From Adiantum capillus-veneris (lineage: Eukaryota > Streptophyta > Polypodiopsida > Polypodiales > Pteridaceae), in the NCBI GenBank assembly GCA_014529385.2, contig CM043959.1, forward strand, positions 7,677,026-7,741,025: 64,000 nucleotides of DNA, given 5' to 3'. Positions 21,112 to 32,182 of this stretch are shown here, piece after piece (within the stretch, counting starts at the first letter, position 1; every line of letters starts with the position of its first letter). The position numbers were made by a program, and so were the translations under genes. Below the pieces are notes generated by a model. It saw only the letters and a list, made by a program, of their open reading frames with translations. It made no database searches and was not told the DNA's origin.

Positions 21112-21417
21112 TGTCACAAACTGGTGACGTGGCCTGTACACACACACACTACCCCTAGGCATGGACAGTCCCCGCGGGAAAACCCCTACAGCAGTGACGT
21201 GGCAGGCCTGTCCGGAAATCACGACGCAAATTGCGATGCAGATCACGGACATCCGTACTGCTAACGTGGCAACTTTTTGCAGCATATTTTGGGCTGCTTT
21301 CTTGGCTACGCAGATTGGCTTTCTTTTGTTACGCAAGAGAATCACACACACACACACACAGCTCTTTTGCTTTATTTTTAAAAGCTTTTGATTTACCAGC
21401 TTTTGGGGCTCTGCTTT
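21112..21417 (+). repeat. 3' LTR of element E, first part
   Basis: Begins TGTCACAAACTGGTGACG and runs to the F insertion. A (CA)n run is present at about 21139 and again at 21340. The AAACCCTAA motifs seen in the A and F LTRs are missing here. Confidence 0.85.
21413..21417. repeat. Target-site duplication of F, left
   Basis: GCTTT, matching 27902-27906. The uninterrupted LTR of A reads CTCTGCTTTTGGCATCCC at the same place. Confidence 0.95.
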
Positions 21418-21960
21418 TGTAACAGACTTGGACACTCCAAGTCAAGAATCAACCGCGACAGCACCAAATAACCACTTCAAAACAATTCACAGATCACAAT
21501 AGATTTGCACTGGCCCGGCGGAGTTCCGTGCCTAGAGATATTGGCCCCAAAGACTGGCGCCCCTTTCGGTATTTCTTTTTGTATTAATCAATCATCAAAG
21601 TACAAGAGAGCGGTTAGGGTTTCACTCTCAGACTCTGCGTCCAGATGCTCTGAGAAGTGAGGCCCTCACCACTAATTTAAAGGTTACAAGGGATGCCCAA
21701 AAGCAGAGCCCCAAAAGCTTTTAAAATCAAAAGCATCAATTCTCTCTCTCTTAGAGAGTCTTTTCTCTTTTTTTTATAAAAAAAAGCAAAAGCAAAATTC
21801 GCGTCGCTCATCATTTTTCAAAAAAAAAAAAAATTTAATAATCCGCCTCCGCAATTTCCGGAATTTAGGGTTTTTGGCAAAAATTAGGGTTTGCAGGAAT
21901 TTTAGGGTTTCTGGCAGAAATTAGGGTTTTTGTTGTTCGCCACGTCATCACTTTGTGACA
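21418..21960 (-). repeat. 3' LTR of element F
   Basis: On the plus strand it runs TGTAACAGACTTGG to TTTGTGACA. Between 21862 and 21935 the minus strand has four AAACCCTAA (telo-box) motifs at about 20-bp spacing. Confidence 0.95.
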
Positions 21961-22566
21961 TACCCCCCTCTTGAAAGCATTGTAATCGACCGCGATTAAG
22001 CCTGCAAAACCGACAAAAGCCATAAACCGTCTTAGCAGACACTGACTGTTAGTACCTACGTACTAGGAACACACATCTAGCACATGTACAAAATCGACAG
22101 TCACATCACACGACATCATAGGACATCACCAGACATCACAGGACATCACATGACATTCAACATTCATTCGGATCTTAGACCATGATTTATCGGCAATGTA
22201 GCTAGCAATCACATCTAGGTCCAATCGGGACCTCATCGATGTCCGATTGACTAACCCCTATTGCAACCATGTCTATTCGAGATCAAGTAGACCAAAATGC
22301 TGCAGTCATTTCGTCTACCAGTTCCTGCACTCACAAGAAGTCAAGAACAAATCAGTATCGTAATCAGGAATTCCATTTCATAAAGTCATCCAGCAGAATA
22401 TTGTGAGCTCTCAGTATCCCTGAAGCTCAAAGAGACATCAGTGACTTTAGTATCAAAATCGAGGCATCTGTTGACAAAGGAGTGGAGTGACTCCCCTCTT
22501 GTGCATCCCACTGCACCAGATCTTCGGCCAAGCTGAGTTTCTGGGTTCCGTTTGGAGTAGACTATG
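21961..22566 (-). other. Polypurine tract and 3' non-coding region of F
   Basis: AAGAGGGGGGTA (minus) touches the LTR. The region is alignable with the 3' regions of A and E, including the GTGATGTCNN decamer block (plus-strand 22105-22155). No gene is seen. Confidence 0.8.
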
Positions 22567-22990
22567 CTAAACCAAAACATCGAGGTAAAGTTTCACAATC
22601 CGAGGAGTATCTGCTAGGTTCTCCTTCTCCATCCATTTCGCATCAAATGCAGGAAAGTTCTTGAACTTAACCAAGAACCCGCCTTCGGACTTTACCTTTC
22701 TTCGTATCATTATGTGCCAAAATCTGTTCAGGAACAAGGATCTCCTCGTTTTCTTCCACTTTGGGTTGCTCATCAGGCTCCCCATCATCAGGCACATCAC
22801 CCTTAACAGGTTTCAAGAGACTCACATGCAATGCATTGTGAATCCTCCAAGTATCTGGCAGTTTCAATCGGAAGGAGACATCATTTATCTTGTCAGTAAT
22901 CTGGAAAGGTCCGTAGTATCACATACTAAGCTTTGGAAAAAGCCTCTCCTTTCCCTTTTTTTTCTTAGGCGTGCCTTCTCAAATGTAAGA
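22567..22990 (-). pseudogene. Integrase tail and chromodomain of F
   Basis: Two overlapping frames: R-I-H-N-A-L-H-V-S-L-L-K-P with an acidic linker (22867-22667), and the chromodomain G-F-L-V-K-F-K-N-F-P-A-F-D-A-K-W-M-E-K (22800-22567). A frameshift lies between, at about 22700. Confidence 0.85.
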
Positions 22991-23135
22991 GCACCCAATC
23001 ATCCTCCTTCAGTTTCCAGTCGCGACGATGGCGATCCGCTGCCTTTTTCTGTCGTTCTTGAGACTCCTGCAAAGTCTCGCGAACCTTGGCAAAAGCCGTA
23101 TCCAAATCTCGCGAACATTCATCCGCTTCAAATTT

Positions 23136-24023
23136 CTAATCTTTTGTGCTCAGGAAGGATGAAACCTTCGCAGCAGTTTCAACAATCTCACATGACGTCT
23201 TCCCCGTCAAAGAGTGTATCGTGTTATTGTAGGCAAATTCCACCAAAGGTAAGTTCTTTTCCCATTGAGTCTTCTGATGCGAGATACAAGACTTCAATAA
23301 ATCTAAAATCACTGAATTGGCAATCTCAGATTGCCCGTCAGTCTGCAAGTGGAACGATGACGAGAACTGCAACCGCGTGCCAATGTTCTCCCAAATTGCC
23401 TTCCAAAACAATCTCATAAATCTGGGGTCTCTGTCAGAGACAATCGTCTCAGGCGTGCCATGTAATCGGAAAATCATCGTGATCATTCTGTATTCTCGGG
23501 AGATCAAAAAAATGAAATCCATTTCAATATTTTCCCAGGGGCGGGTGGGTATGGGTAAAGGCTGTAACAATCCCTGTGCCTTATGCCTGTCAAACTTGAC
23601 CTTCTGGCATACCAAGCAACTGCGCACAAACTCTTCCATATCCTTCTTCAGTCTCCGCCAAAAGAAATCTCTCTCTACCCCTTTCATGGTGGTAGCAATG
23701 CCGCGGTGACCCGTAAAAGGTGGACAGTGGCAATCAGTCATAACCTTTTCCCTCAACGGCTGTGTAACGCACAACATAGTCTTTTTCATCAAGTAGCCTT
23801 CCCGAAGGGAGTATCCAGCTATTGTCTCCCCATCCCGTATCCATGTGAAAATATCTACAAAATCTGTATCTGTGGCACACTGATCGACCATATCCTCGAA
23901 GCTCCTATGATGTATCGCGGAAATAGCCAGAACCAACGGGTTCCGAGACAAAGCATCTGCCACCACATTCTTCTGTCCCTGCACATGGACAATCTGGAAG
24001 TGGAACTGTGACAAGATGTTCAC
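23136..24023 (-). pseudogene. End of RNase H and integrase of F, internal deletion
   Basis: A 295-codon frame: V-V-A-D-A-L-S-R at the start, then the H-H-C-C zinc-binding region (C-L-V-C-Q-K at about 23605) and first aspartate (E-M-D-F-I-F). About 40 residues are missing between L-I-S-R-E-Y-R and I-F-R-L-H-G, so the core between the first and second aspartates (V-S-D-R-D-P-R) is shortened. Q-T-D-G-Q-S-E-I-A-N carries the glutamate. The frame ends at S-T-K-D. Confidence 0.9.
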
Positions 24024-25215
24024 CTACCGCATCTGCTTTTCCGAAAGCTGCTTCTGTGACAAGAAGTAGCGCAAACTCTGATGGTCTGTAAAGACAGTAA
24101 AATCCGCTCCGATGCCGCCACTGAGTAAGAGCGTGGATAACCGCCAAAAGCTCTTTCCCATAGATCTGTGCTGTCATCTCCGGCCTAGAGAACAAACGGC
24201 TCTCGTAAGCTATGACATGGCCTTCTTGCATCAAGACCGTACCCAGACTACGACCACAAGCATCACAAAATACTTCAAATGACTTCTGCAAGTCCGACAA
24301 AGTCAAATCTGGTCCTGTAGTGAATTTCTCTTTCAACGTCTGAAAGGCAGTCACCTCTATGGGTCCCCACGAAAAAGGTACTCCTTTCTGTGTCAAGGTA
24401 TGCAAAGGGGAAGCAACCTCTGCAAATTTTCGTATGAACCGCCTGTAGTACGAACACAGTCCCAAGAAGCTTCTAACTTCATGGACATTCCTCAAATCGG
24501 GCCAATCACAGATAGTCTCTATCTTGGCGGGGTTCATTTGCACTCCTGCTGTTGACACAATGTGTCCCAAAAAGTGTATCTTTGGTAGGAACAATTCACT
24601 TTTCTTAGCATTAATCACTAATGTGTGATCTCGTAATGCCTGAAAGACTTGAAGCAGATGATCTCTGTGTTCTGCCTCATTCTTCGAGAAAACAATGATG
24701 TCGTCAAAGAAAGTGCCAACAAATAGCCTGTACTCTCGAAAAATCCTATCCATCATCCGGTTAAATGTCGCAGGAGCATTGGTTAAGCCAAAAGGCATCA
24801 CCAAAAACTCAAATAACCCAAAAGTCGTCCGAAAAGCTGTCTTGTAGACATCTCCTGGCGCTATCCTGATCCGATGATATCCACTCTTCAAGTCAATCCT
24901 GCTAAAGCACGAGGATCCCTGTAACCTGTCGAGTATATCATCGATCCTAGGAATCGGAAATCTGTTCTTGATGGTGATTTCGTTGAGAGTGCTATAATCG
25001 ATGCACATTCTCCAAGATTCGTCTTTCTTCAAAACCAACACTGGAGAGCAATACGGTGAAGTACTAGGCTGGACAAGATCCTTTTCCAAGAGGTCTTTCA
25101 CTGAGTTCATAATCTTTTCATTCTGTACTCGGCTCACACGATAAGGTGGCCGATTCGGTGGCGTGCTTCCAGATTTCAGATCAATGGTATGATCTTCAGG
25201 CCCTCTCAAAAGCAA
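23905..25215 (-). pseudogene. Reverse transcriptase and RNase H of F
   Basis: This is the longest gypsy frame in the window (436 codons). It covers the RT fingers ([17 protein letters not shown]), palm with [17 protein letters not shown] and GTFFDDIIVFSK, connection (LCSYYRRFIRKFAEV) and most of RNase H (CDACGRSLGTVLMQEGHV). At about 24120 after A-L-T-Q-W-R-H a frameshift diverts the last 60 residues; the true frame continues in the feature at 24023. The catalytic FFDD motif is intact, unlike in E. Confidence 0.92.
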
Positions 25216-25299
25216 TCGACATGAGCGTGGAGAAAAAAAATCTTGGCGTTCTTTTCTTCAGATCAAAACATTTTCAACTTTTATCCATCGTTCAGTTCT

Positions 25300-25746
25300 C
25301 CCAAAAGAATGAGTAAGAAAACTGAAGTTCATCAAGTACAATCTCTAAGCCCTTCATTTATCAAAGTCGCTTTCTCGGCCCGGTAGTCAACCACGGCGTA
25401 GTTCTTGTGGTACCAAGGGATCCCGAGTAGAACGTCACTCGCGTGCCCTGAACACCCCTGTCATTGCAAACGAAGTTTGCCAATGCTCGGTGTAATGGCA
25501 ACATCCCATCCGGGTGCCGGTCGAACTACCTCCGCCTATGGCGTCAGTCTGTCGGGCGTAGTTCCAAATCGAGCCGCCAATTCCAAGTGAAAAGAAGTTG
25601 GCCTTGGCTCCTTCAAAAGAGCTTCCTGATCCTTCACTTTGCCCCAAAAAAAAAACGGCAAAGTTTGTACTTTCATTCATTTGATTCGGTGCAAGTCCCA
25701 CGCCATGTGGTACCAATTCTACTTTTCTATCTGCCTTTTTTGCCAC
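25300..25746 (-). pseudogene. Protease region of F, decayed
   Basis: Pieces of the protease (E-G-A-K-A-N-F, G-R-T-...-W-Y-H-K-N-Y-A-V-V-D-Y) can be recognised by comparison with E, but several frameshifts break the domain and the catalytic aspartate triplet is not intact. Confidence 0.65.
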
Positions 25747-27291
25747 ATTCCTCAGCTGCTCTCAAACTCTTAGGCCTGTCGTCGTCTTTATCATTCTGTT
25801 CTTTCTGTGCCTTATCAGGGCACTCTGCGGAGATATGTCCATGTTCCCCGCATCCAAAGCACTTCCCCTCTCTGATGAAGCGAGCTCTCTCCTCAGGAGT
25901 AAGCTTGGGTCGTGTATCCTTTTTTTTCTCTAGGTTGCTCTTTTTCATTCTACTTTCATTCCCAGAAGTCTGTTCGGCTCGTTGTGTCATGGCCTTATCT
26001 GTGGGGTAGGTCAAACTGCCAGAGTGAATGGCAAAGCCCCGCTTCGCATGACTCATCAACTCCTGAATAGAAGCTGACTTCTGTTCCAAGCAGTGATCTC
26101 GGATCTCTGTAGGTAGACCCAAGGTAAACCGCTCAATCTGTTCTCTGAACGAGATCTTCTTGAATGAAGAGGCGGGTAGAAAAGAGTTCCAGAATCTTTC
26201 ACAATAAGCATTGATTGTATCTTTCTTGGTCATCCGAAGATGGTTCCAAGCAGCTCGTACATCTCGTTCATATTCTTGCATCAACCAAGAAGAAATAAAA
26301 AGCTTCTTAAATTTCAGCCATTTAACTGGCGCAGTCTTGTTTAAAAGAAGCGCGGACCACCAAGTACGAGCATTCCCCTTAAAGTAAGAGGCAGCTCTCC
26401 GAATCTTGGAGTGCTCTGAATAGCGTCCTCCCGCGAAAGCGATGTCAAACTACTGTATAAAAGACAAAGCCTTCGAAGCATCTGAGTATCCTGAAAAGTA
26501 TCAAACTTGATCGAGTGGCCACCTTCCTTAAACTCTCGGACTTTCTTGCTTTTATCTTCGAGAAAGTCATACTGGTTGGCTTTGTAAAAATTCTTCTTGT
26601 TCGCATAAAACTTTCCGTCATCGGAATCTGAGCTGTCTGTAGACGAGTCCTCAGTAGAACTGTCAGTCTCTGGGCGAGATGTAGCCTTCTTTGCCTTTTT
26701 CTTGCCCTTTCCGAAGCTTTGTGTCTTGCTTCGCTTTTTGCTTTTTCTGTCTTCTTTGCTCTAATCCGAGGAGCTAGAAGAACTGTCAGAAGAAGAAGAA
26801 GAACTGGGTAGGCCTTCAAACTTGACGCGCTTCTTCAGTTTCTTTGCTTTGTCGAATGTCGACTGACGACCCAAATATCCCGGGAAGTCAGTACCTTTGT
26901 TCTGCTTTTTGCCGTGCTTTTTGCCTTTCTTTTGCACGTCGAAAAGCTGAGCAATCCGTGCATCAACCACGTTCTCCAGTTCCTTCTCCGTATATTTCTT
27001 GGAGGCAGAAGGTTTCTTGAGAGCGGGTTTCGGGAGTGGTGTTGTGGTTCTCTGCCACTCCATCTGTACCTCTTCCAAAGAGGTCTGGTTCATATATTTT
27101 GCCATCTTCGGGTCCTTGGCAAAATTGAGCATCATCTTTGTTGCATCGCCGATCAACTGGCAACGCTCTATCTCTCGCCGCTCCGCCTAAGTAGGCCAAG
27201 GCGGGCCATACTCTCTGCCTGAATCTTCGTTGTGATCCCAGCCCGCATCTCCAGATGCAGAGGGAGTCGACTGATCATTGCTTGAAGCCAT
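25727..27291 (-). pseudogene. Gag of element F
   Basis: The start is the ATG at 27291 (M-A-S-S-N-D-Q-S), 60 bp inside the primer-binding site. One in-frame TAG at 27187 and another at 26761 interrupt it; the frame then continues shifted (S-K-K-V-R-E-F-K-E-G-G near 26530). The gag core and C-terminus (26284-25727) are open: E-Y-E-R-D-V-R-A-A-W-N-H-L, then a CCHC knuckle CFGCGEHGHISAEC (about 25870-25830). An S/D-rich run (26770-26800) precedes the second stop. Confidence 0.85.
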
Positions 27292-27351
27292 AGGTGCCGC
27301 GGGAAAAAAAAATTCGGGGATCGGATTTCCCGTAGAAGAGAAATCGGTTGT

Positions 27352-27363
27352 GCTCTGATACCA
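27352..27363 (-). other. Primer-binding site of F (tRNA-iMet)
   Basis: TGGTATCAGAGC on the minus strand, two bases from the 5' LTR end at 27365. Confidence 0.93.
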
Positions 27364-27364
27364 C

Positions 27365-27901
27365 TGTAACAGACTTGGACACTCCAAGTCAAGAATCAAC
27401 CGCGACAGCACCAAATAACCACTTCAAAACAATTCACAGATCACAATAGATTTGCACTGGCCCGGCGGAGTTCCGTGCCTAGAGATATTGGCCCCAAAGA
27501 CTGGCGCCCCTTTCGGTATTTCTTTTTGTATTAATCAATCATCAAAGTACAAGAGAGCGGTTAGGGTTTCACTCTCAGACTCTGCGTCCAAATGCTCTGA
27601 GAAGTGAGACCCTCACCACTAATTTAAAGGTTACAAGGGATGCCCAAAAGCAGAGCCCCAAAAGCTTTTAAAATCAAAAGCATCAGTTCTCTCTCTCTCT
27701 TAGAGAGTCTTTTCTCTTTTTTTTATAAAAAAAAGCAAAATTCGCGTCGCTCATCATTTTCCAAAAAAAAAAATAATAATAATCCGCCTCCGCGATTTCC
27801 GGAATTTAGGGTTTTTGGCAAAAATTAGGGTTTGCAAGAATTTTAGGGTTTCTGGCAGAAATTAGGGTTTCTGTTGTCCGCCACGTCATCACTTTGTGAC
27901 A
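27365..27901 (-). repeat. 5' LTR of element F
   Basis: Near-identical to 21418-21960, including the four telo-box motifs (27806-27875). Differences are a few substitutions and short indels in A/T runs. Confidence 0.95.
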
Positions 27902-28191
27902 GCTTTTGGCATCCCTTGTAAACCCTTTAAATAAGTGGGCAAGCTTCCCACTTCTCAGAGCATCTGGACGCAGAGTCTGAGAGTGAGAGCCTCCCACTCA
28001 CTTGTACTTTCGCAACAAATTAATACAAAAAGAAATACCGACAGGGGCGCCAGTCTTTGGGGCCAATATCTCTAGGCACGGAACTCTGCCGGGCCAATGT
28101 CGAATCAATTGTAAACTGTGAACTGTTTTGAAGGGAATTCTTGTGGTGTCGCGGTAGAATCTCGACTTGGAGTGTCCAAGTCTGTTTTACA
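27902..28191 (+). repeat. 3' LTR of element E, second part
   Basis: Starts with the F TSD GCTTT and continues the E LTR (TGGCATCCCTTGTAAACC...) to CAAGTCTGTTTTACA, aligning with 4104-4388 of the A LTR. Confidence 0.92.
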
Positions 28192-28442
28192 GGACAAACC
28201 CGAAAATAGTGCCTGAAAGACTCGAGCTCCAAAGTACATCTCTTACAAGTTGGACCATGACCAGTGACTGTCCACCAAGTGCCTAGAGGCAATCCAACAT
28301 GTGTTATCATCCACATGAAAAAACATATCCATCCTACGGGCTGATCCGGAGGGTCCAGATACATGACCAAGACTGTCGTTGGAAAGCAGATGTGTTCATC
28401 CTGCCACACCTCTGATTGGCATGGACAATGAGGTGGACACAA
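28192..28442 (-). pseudogene. LINE-like remnant (zf-RVT motif)
   Basis: Minus-strand translation near 28290-28190 gives P-T-C-K-R-C-T-L then E-S-F-R-H-Y-F-R-V-C-P and a W, the C-x2-C ... H-x3-4-C pattern of the zinc-binding domain that follows RT in plant LINEs. The frame runs into the E LTR, so the match is only about 80 residues. A similar motif recurs at 33430-33770. Confidence 0.4.
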
Positions 28443-28450
28443 GTCTCAAC
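28443..28450. repeat. hAT target-site duplication, left
   Basis: GTCTCAAC; the right copy is at 32579-32586. Confidence 0.95.
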
Positions 28451-28690
28451 CAAGGTTGTCCACGTCCGTCGAACGGAACGATCCGTCCGTTCTGTCCCGT
28501 CCCGTCCGTTTTGTTCGGGTTGCGTCCAATTAAAAAAAAAATGACCGTTGGCGGACTTTTTTGACCGTTTTTACACCGGTTTTGTAGTGCTACGTGCTGG
28601 CAGTTTTTGAACGCTAAAACTTGAACATTGGGGGCCTTGGAGCCTTGGCCCTTGGGGCATCATAAGCCAATGTGCCATCCCACCCCCAAC

Positions 28691-28716
28691 ATCCACACAC
28701 ACACACACACACACAC
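28691..28716 (+). repeat. (CA)n microsatellite
   Basis: An uninterrupted run of CA dinucleotides in the 5' non-coding part of the hAT element. Confidence 0.9.
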
Positions 28717-28812
28717 AAATGTCAAAGCCACATGGGCCATGGCCATGGCACATGGAATTTGAATTTTGAAGCATGCTCTCTCTTTAACTCTTCTCCCTCT
28801 CTCCTCAAAACC

Positions 28813-28820
28813 TATATAAG
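28813..28820 (+). promoter_or_regulatory. TATA box of hAT transposase gene
   Basis: TATATAAG in a CCTATATAAGGT context, about 340 bp before the transposase ATG. It is the best core-promoter match in the element. Confidence 0.6.
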
Positions 28821-28849
28821 GTTGCCCACCCTCTCTTCTTCTCCATATA

Positions 28850-29135
28850 TCCCTCAAGCTCTCTCATTCATCTCCTTCCCTACTCAAGCTCCCTCAAGCT
28901 CTCTCCATTCATCAAGGGCCAAGGCTTCAAGCTTTGGCACTCCATCAAGGCTTCAAGCTCCCTTCATCTCCTTCAAGCTCTCCATTATTCCTTCAAGCTC
29001 CCTTCATCTCCTTCAAGCTCTCCATTGTTCCTTCAAGCTCTATTCATCTCCTTCAAGCTCTCCATTATTCCTTAAGCTCCCTTCATCTCCATCCATCTCC
29101 TTCAAGCTCTCCATTACTCTAAAGTTCTCTCATCA
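28850..29135 (+). repeat. CTTCAAGCTCTCCATT repeats in hAT leader
   Basis: Units of roughly 30-40 bp built of CTCCTTCAAGCTC and TCCATTATTC repeat six or more times between the TATA box and the start codon. An open frame through this repeat is in phase with the transposase, but its Ser/Pro/Leu-rich translation looks like repeat read-through. Confidence 0.8.
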
Positions 29136-29160
29136 CTCCCCATCCCTCAAGCTCTCCATA

Positions 29161-32100
29161 ATGCCGCCCGCTCTTCATGAAGCCTTCAACAAGCATTGCC
29201 GCTACTTTGAAAGGGTGAAGAACAAGCGAAATGTTTGCAAATGGTATTGCAAATATTGCCCGAAGACCATGACCTCAAGCTCCACCCGCCTTATCATCCA
29301 CTTGACCAAGATGGGAGGGGAAGCGGGTCCTTGTCCGAATATCCCCGACGACATTCTCCAAGAGTGCAAAGCAAAGTATCTCCCCTTGAAGACGCGCAAG
29401 GGGGTTGCAAAGGCATCGGAGGAGGTGGTTCCGCCCGACCATGATCTCTCCGATTCGGGAGAGGATGCTTCTCCATCAATGTCCGTTGCATCCGGCGCCG
29501 CTACCATGGCCTCCACCGAGGGTGGTAGCGTCTCAAAGAAGAGCAAAAGAAGTCATGGTGGGCGACCTCCAAAGCAAGCTACTCTTGCACAAACGGTGGG
29601 TGGAACTTCCGGTCCATTGTCTTTCCTCAAAGAGAGGCAACGATAAGCGGAGATAGAGATTGCACGCACCATCATTGAGTGCAATCTCTCTTTTCATATT
29701 CTTCGCACGGATCGTTGGAAACGCATGGTGAAGGCTATTGCCGCGGTTGGTCCATGTGAAGGGTGGACGGGAGTGTCATACCATGACATGCGCACCAAGA
29801 AGCTTGATGAAGAGAGGGCACGAATCGACAAGTCTCTTGACCCCGTGCGTGCCGGATGGGTAAAGTATGGTTGCTCTATTCTCACCGATGGATGGAGTGA
29901 CCGCAAGAAGAGGGGAATCATTAATATCCTTGTCTCATGCCCTCTTAGCACCTACTTCTTGCGAGCGGTTGATGCGGGAACAAGGAAATAAAAGGTCACA
30001 GGTGCCTTCATTTACCGCCACATTCGTCAAGCCATAAAAGAGGTAAAAAAATTTATTCCACTCTCAAGTATCTACTATTTTCAATTTTGTCTTTTGCTTT
30101 GGCTCTTCTCACTTTCCCTTCTTTCTCCGTATGTAGATCGGTCCAAGCAACGTCATTCAAGTAATCACCGACAATGCCTCCAATTGTGCTTCCATGGCCA
30201 AAAAGCTAGAGGCGGAGTATCCACACATAGTATGGACTCCATGTGCATCACATTGCATTGACCTCCTCTTGGAGAACATTGGCGACCTACCTTGGGTGAA
30301 GGACATTCTATCCCAAGCCCTCTCCATCGTCAACTTCATCAACAAAAAGGTGAGAGTACTTGCGATATATCGCACTTACTCTGGCTTGGAGTTGAAGAAG
30401 CCTTCCGCCACACGCTTTGCCGCTATGTGGCTCCTCCTTGAGCGCCTCTATGATGTGCAAACCAACTTGCAAAAGACAATGGTCTCGGATGAGTTCAAAG
30501 CATGGATTGAAGAAGAGACCCAATCATCCCAACAAGATGCAAAGACCATCCAACGGCTTTGCTTGAAGGAGGAGTTTTGGCAAGAGGTCAAGGGTCTTGT
30601 CATGGTGGTATTGCCATTGTATAAGGTGCTTCGGATGACCGACATGGAAGGGTCTACCATAGGTCTCCTTTACCACTTCATGGAGGAGGCTTACAAGGAG
30701 ATTGAGAGATCCACCATTCTTGATGGAGCACCCGATGGTTCACGGTAAACATTTCACCTTATGATTTATGTACATTGTAAGTTGTCTTTTTCCATCTACG
30801 GTTCTACCCTTCCATGCTTGACTATCTTTCTCTCTCTTTGTAGTGATGTGTTGGAGGACTCTCCAAAGAGAGATGACATTCTCTTCCTTGTTAAAAAGCG
30901 GTGGGATTGGATGAGGCGACCAATCCATGGCTTTGCTGGCCTCTTGCATCCGGCTTTCAAAAAGCCATCCATCTTTGCGGATCAAGCACTTCAAGAGGAG
31001 CGCGACAAGTACCTTCCAAAGATACTCAATGAAGAACACCATGGAGAGTTTCTCCAAGAGCTCATCAACTATGGAGACCAAAGAGGCACGGCATTCGCTT
31101 CCTCGGTGTGTTGGAAGAGGGATTCGTTAGTGAAGCCTCTTTTTTGGTGGGAATGTTTTGGCTATCAATTGCCTCACATTCAAAGGGTGGCATTGAGGGT
31201 TCTTGGACAGGTATATCATATATATTAATAATTATACATAATACCATACCATAAATTATAAATTTATAATCTCAATCATGTCATCATTTGACATTCATCA
31301 TTCAGGTGACATAAGTCACCTCTCAATTCCCACAATTCAAATCTCATGCCTCTCTTCTATCATCTATGTGCTCTAGGATTGCTCATCGGGTGCATGTCAG
31401 CGGAATTGGTCGGCGTATATACACACCAAGATCCGCAACAAGCTTTCTACAAAGCAATTGGAGCGGCTTATCTATTGTCGCTCCAATTTACGCATGTTGA
31501 GGTCCATGCATGAGATGCCAATGGCTAGGCAGGTAATTGAGTTGGCTACATCATACTCTTTATTTATGCTTTCACATGTATGATGTAATATGTATGATGT
31601 ATCATGTGCTCATATTTTTGGCATGCCAAATTGCTAACTCCATTTATCTTCTTGCATGTTGTAAATGACAAATAGGTGAATGTAGATGAATGCAAGCTCT
31701 CCATTGAGACTCTTAAGAGTCTCAACAAAGATCGCGATCCAGAGGAGCAAATATTTCGAGACCTCTACTTAGAGTTGGAGGAGATTGATCGCCGTGTCTC
31801 TCGCACACGGTCCCGCAAGAAGGTGGTTGTGCGAGCTTTGGCAACTACAGGTAGAGGAGCTTCCACTTCGGTTGCTCGTGGGACTGGAAGAGCGTCGGCA
31901 CAAACACCCAAGACCTATGTGCGGCGAGGCTCGGGTAGCGGATCTACTATGGCGGACACCACTTTGGAGAATGTGTCCATTTCTAGGCCTGCGGATCCTA
32001 GAGAGCCAGAGTTTGATGATGAGGGCAACATCCTTAGTGAGGGAGATTATGGTCTTGCATCTAGTGCATCTGATGCAAGTAGTGATGAGGATGATGCAGC

Positions 32101-32182
32101 TACCTCTAGCTCAAGCTCTAGCTCAAGCTCTAGCTCAAGCTCGGACCACAACTCCGGTGATGAGAGCGATATGAGCACTTAG
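29161..32182 (+). pseudogene. hAT transposase, five exons, two in-frame stops
   Basis: Exons 29161-30042, 30137-30744, 30844-31210, 31377-31532 and 31676-32182 join with GT/AG borders and conserved phase into 840 codons. An N-terminal BED-type zinc finger (Cys30, Cys33, His47, Cys58) binds DNA. A DUF659-like block with T-D-G-W (residues 242-245) starts the RNase H-like catalytic core; A-S-H-C-I-D and S-A-T-R-F-A follow in exon 2. Exon 4 (D-C-S-S-G-A-C-Q-R-N-W-S) carries the C-terminal hAT dimerisation signature. The tail is Ser- and Asp-rich. TAA stops at codon 162 (29644) and codon 277 (29989) lie inside otherwise conserved sequence. Everything else reads through, so decay is recent; sequencing error is possible. 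Confidence 0.9.

Larger units (their letters stand above)
21418..27901 (-). mobile_element. Element F: complete-structure Ty3/gypsy chromovirus
   Basis: F has LTRs of 537 bp (5', right) and 543 bp (3', left), iMet primer-binding site, gag, protease, RT, RNase H, integrase, chromodomain and polypurine tract, all on the minus strand, with TSD GCTTT. LTRs are nearly identical, so the insertion is young. Coding sequence has several stops and internal deletions, so it probably moved with help or decayed quickly. It lies in the 3' LTR of E, a member of its own family. Confidence 0.95.
15812..28191 (+). mobile_element. Element E: Ty3/gypsy chromovirus, 5'-truncated, split
   Basis: E runs from gag fragments at 15812 through protease, RT, RNase H, integrase and chromodomain to a 3' LTR. 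It lacks a 5' LTR and primer-binding site. It contains a 494-bp hAT-type insertion (18552-19045), repeated internal tandem duplications (19100-20215), and element F (21418-27901) inside its LTR. The 3' LTR resumes at 27902 and ends at 28191. It is the same family as A and F. Confidence 0.88.

Noticed and set aside
28672-29160. N-terminal extension of hAT transposase
   Set aside because: Open only because of the CTTCAAGCTC repeat and the CA run; the TATA box lies within it and the first ATG before the BED finger is at 29161.
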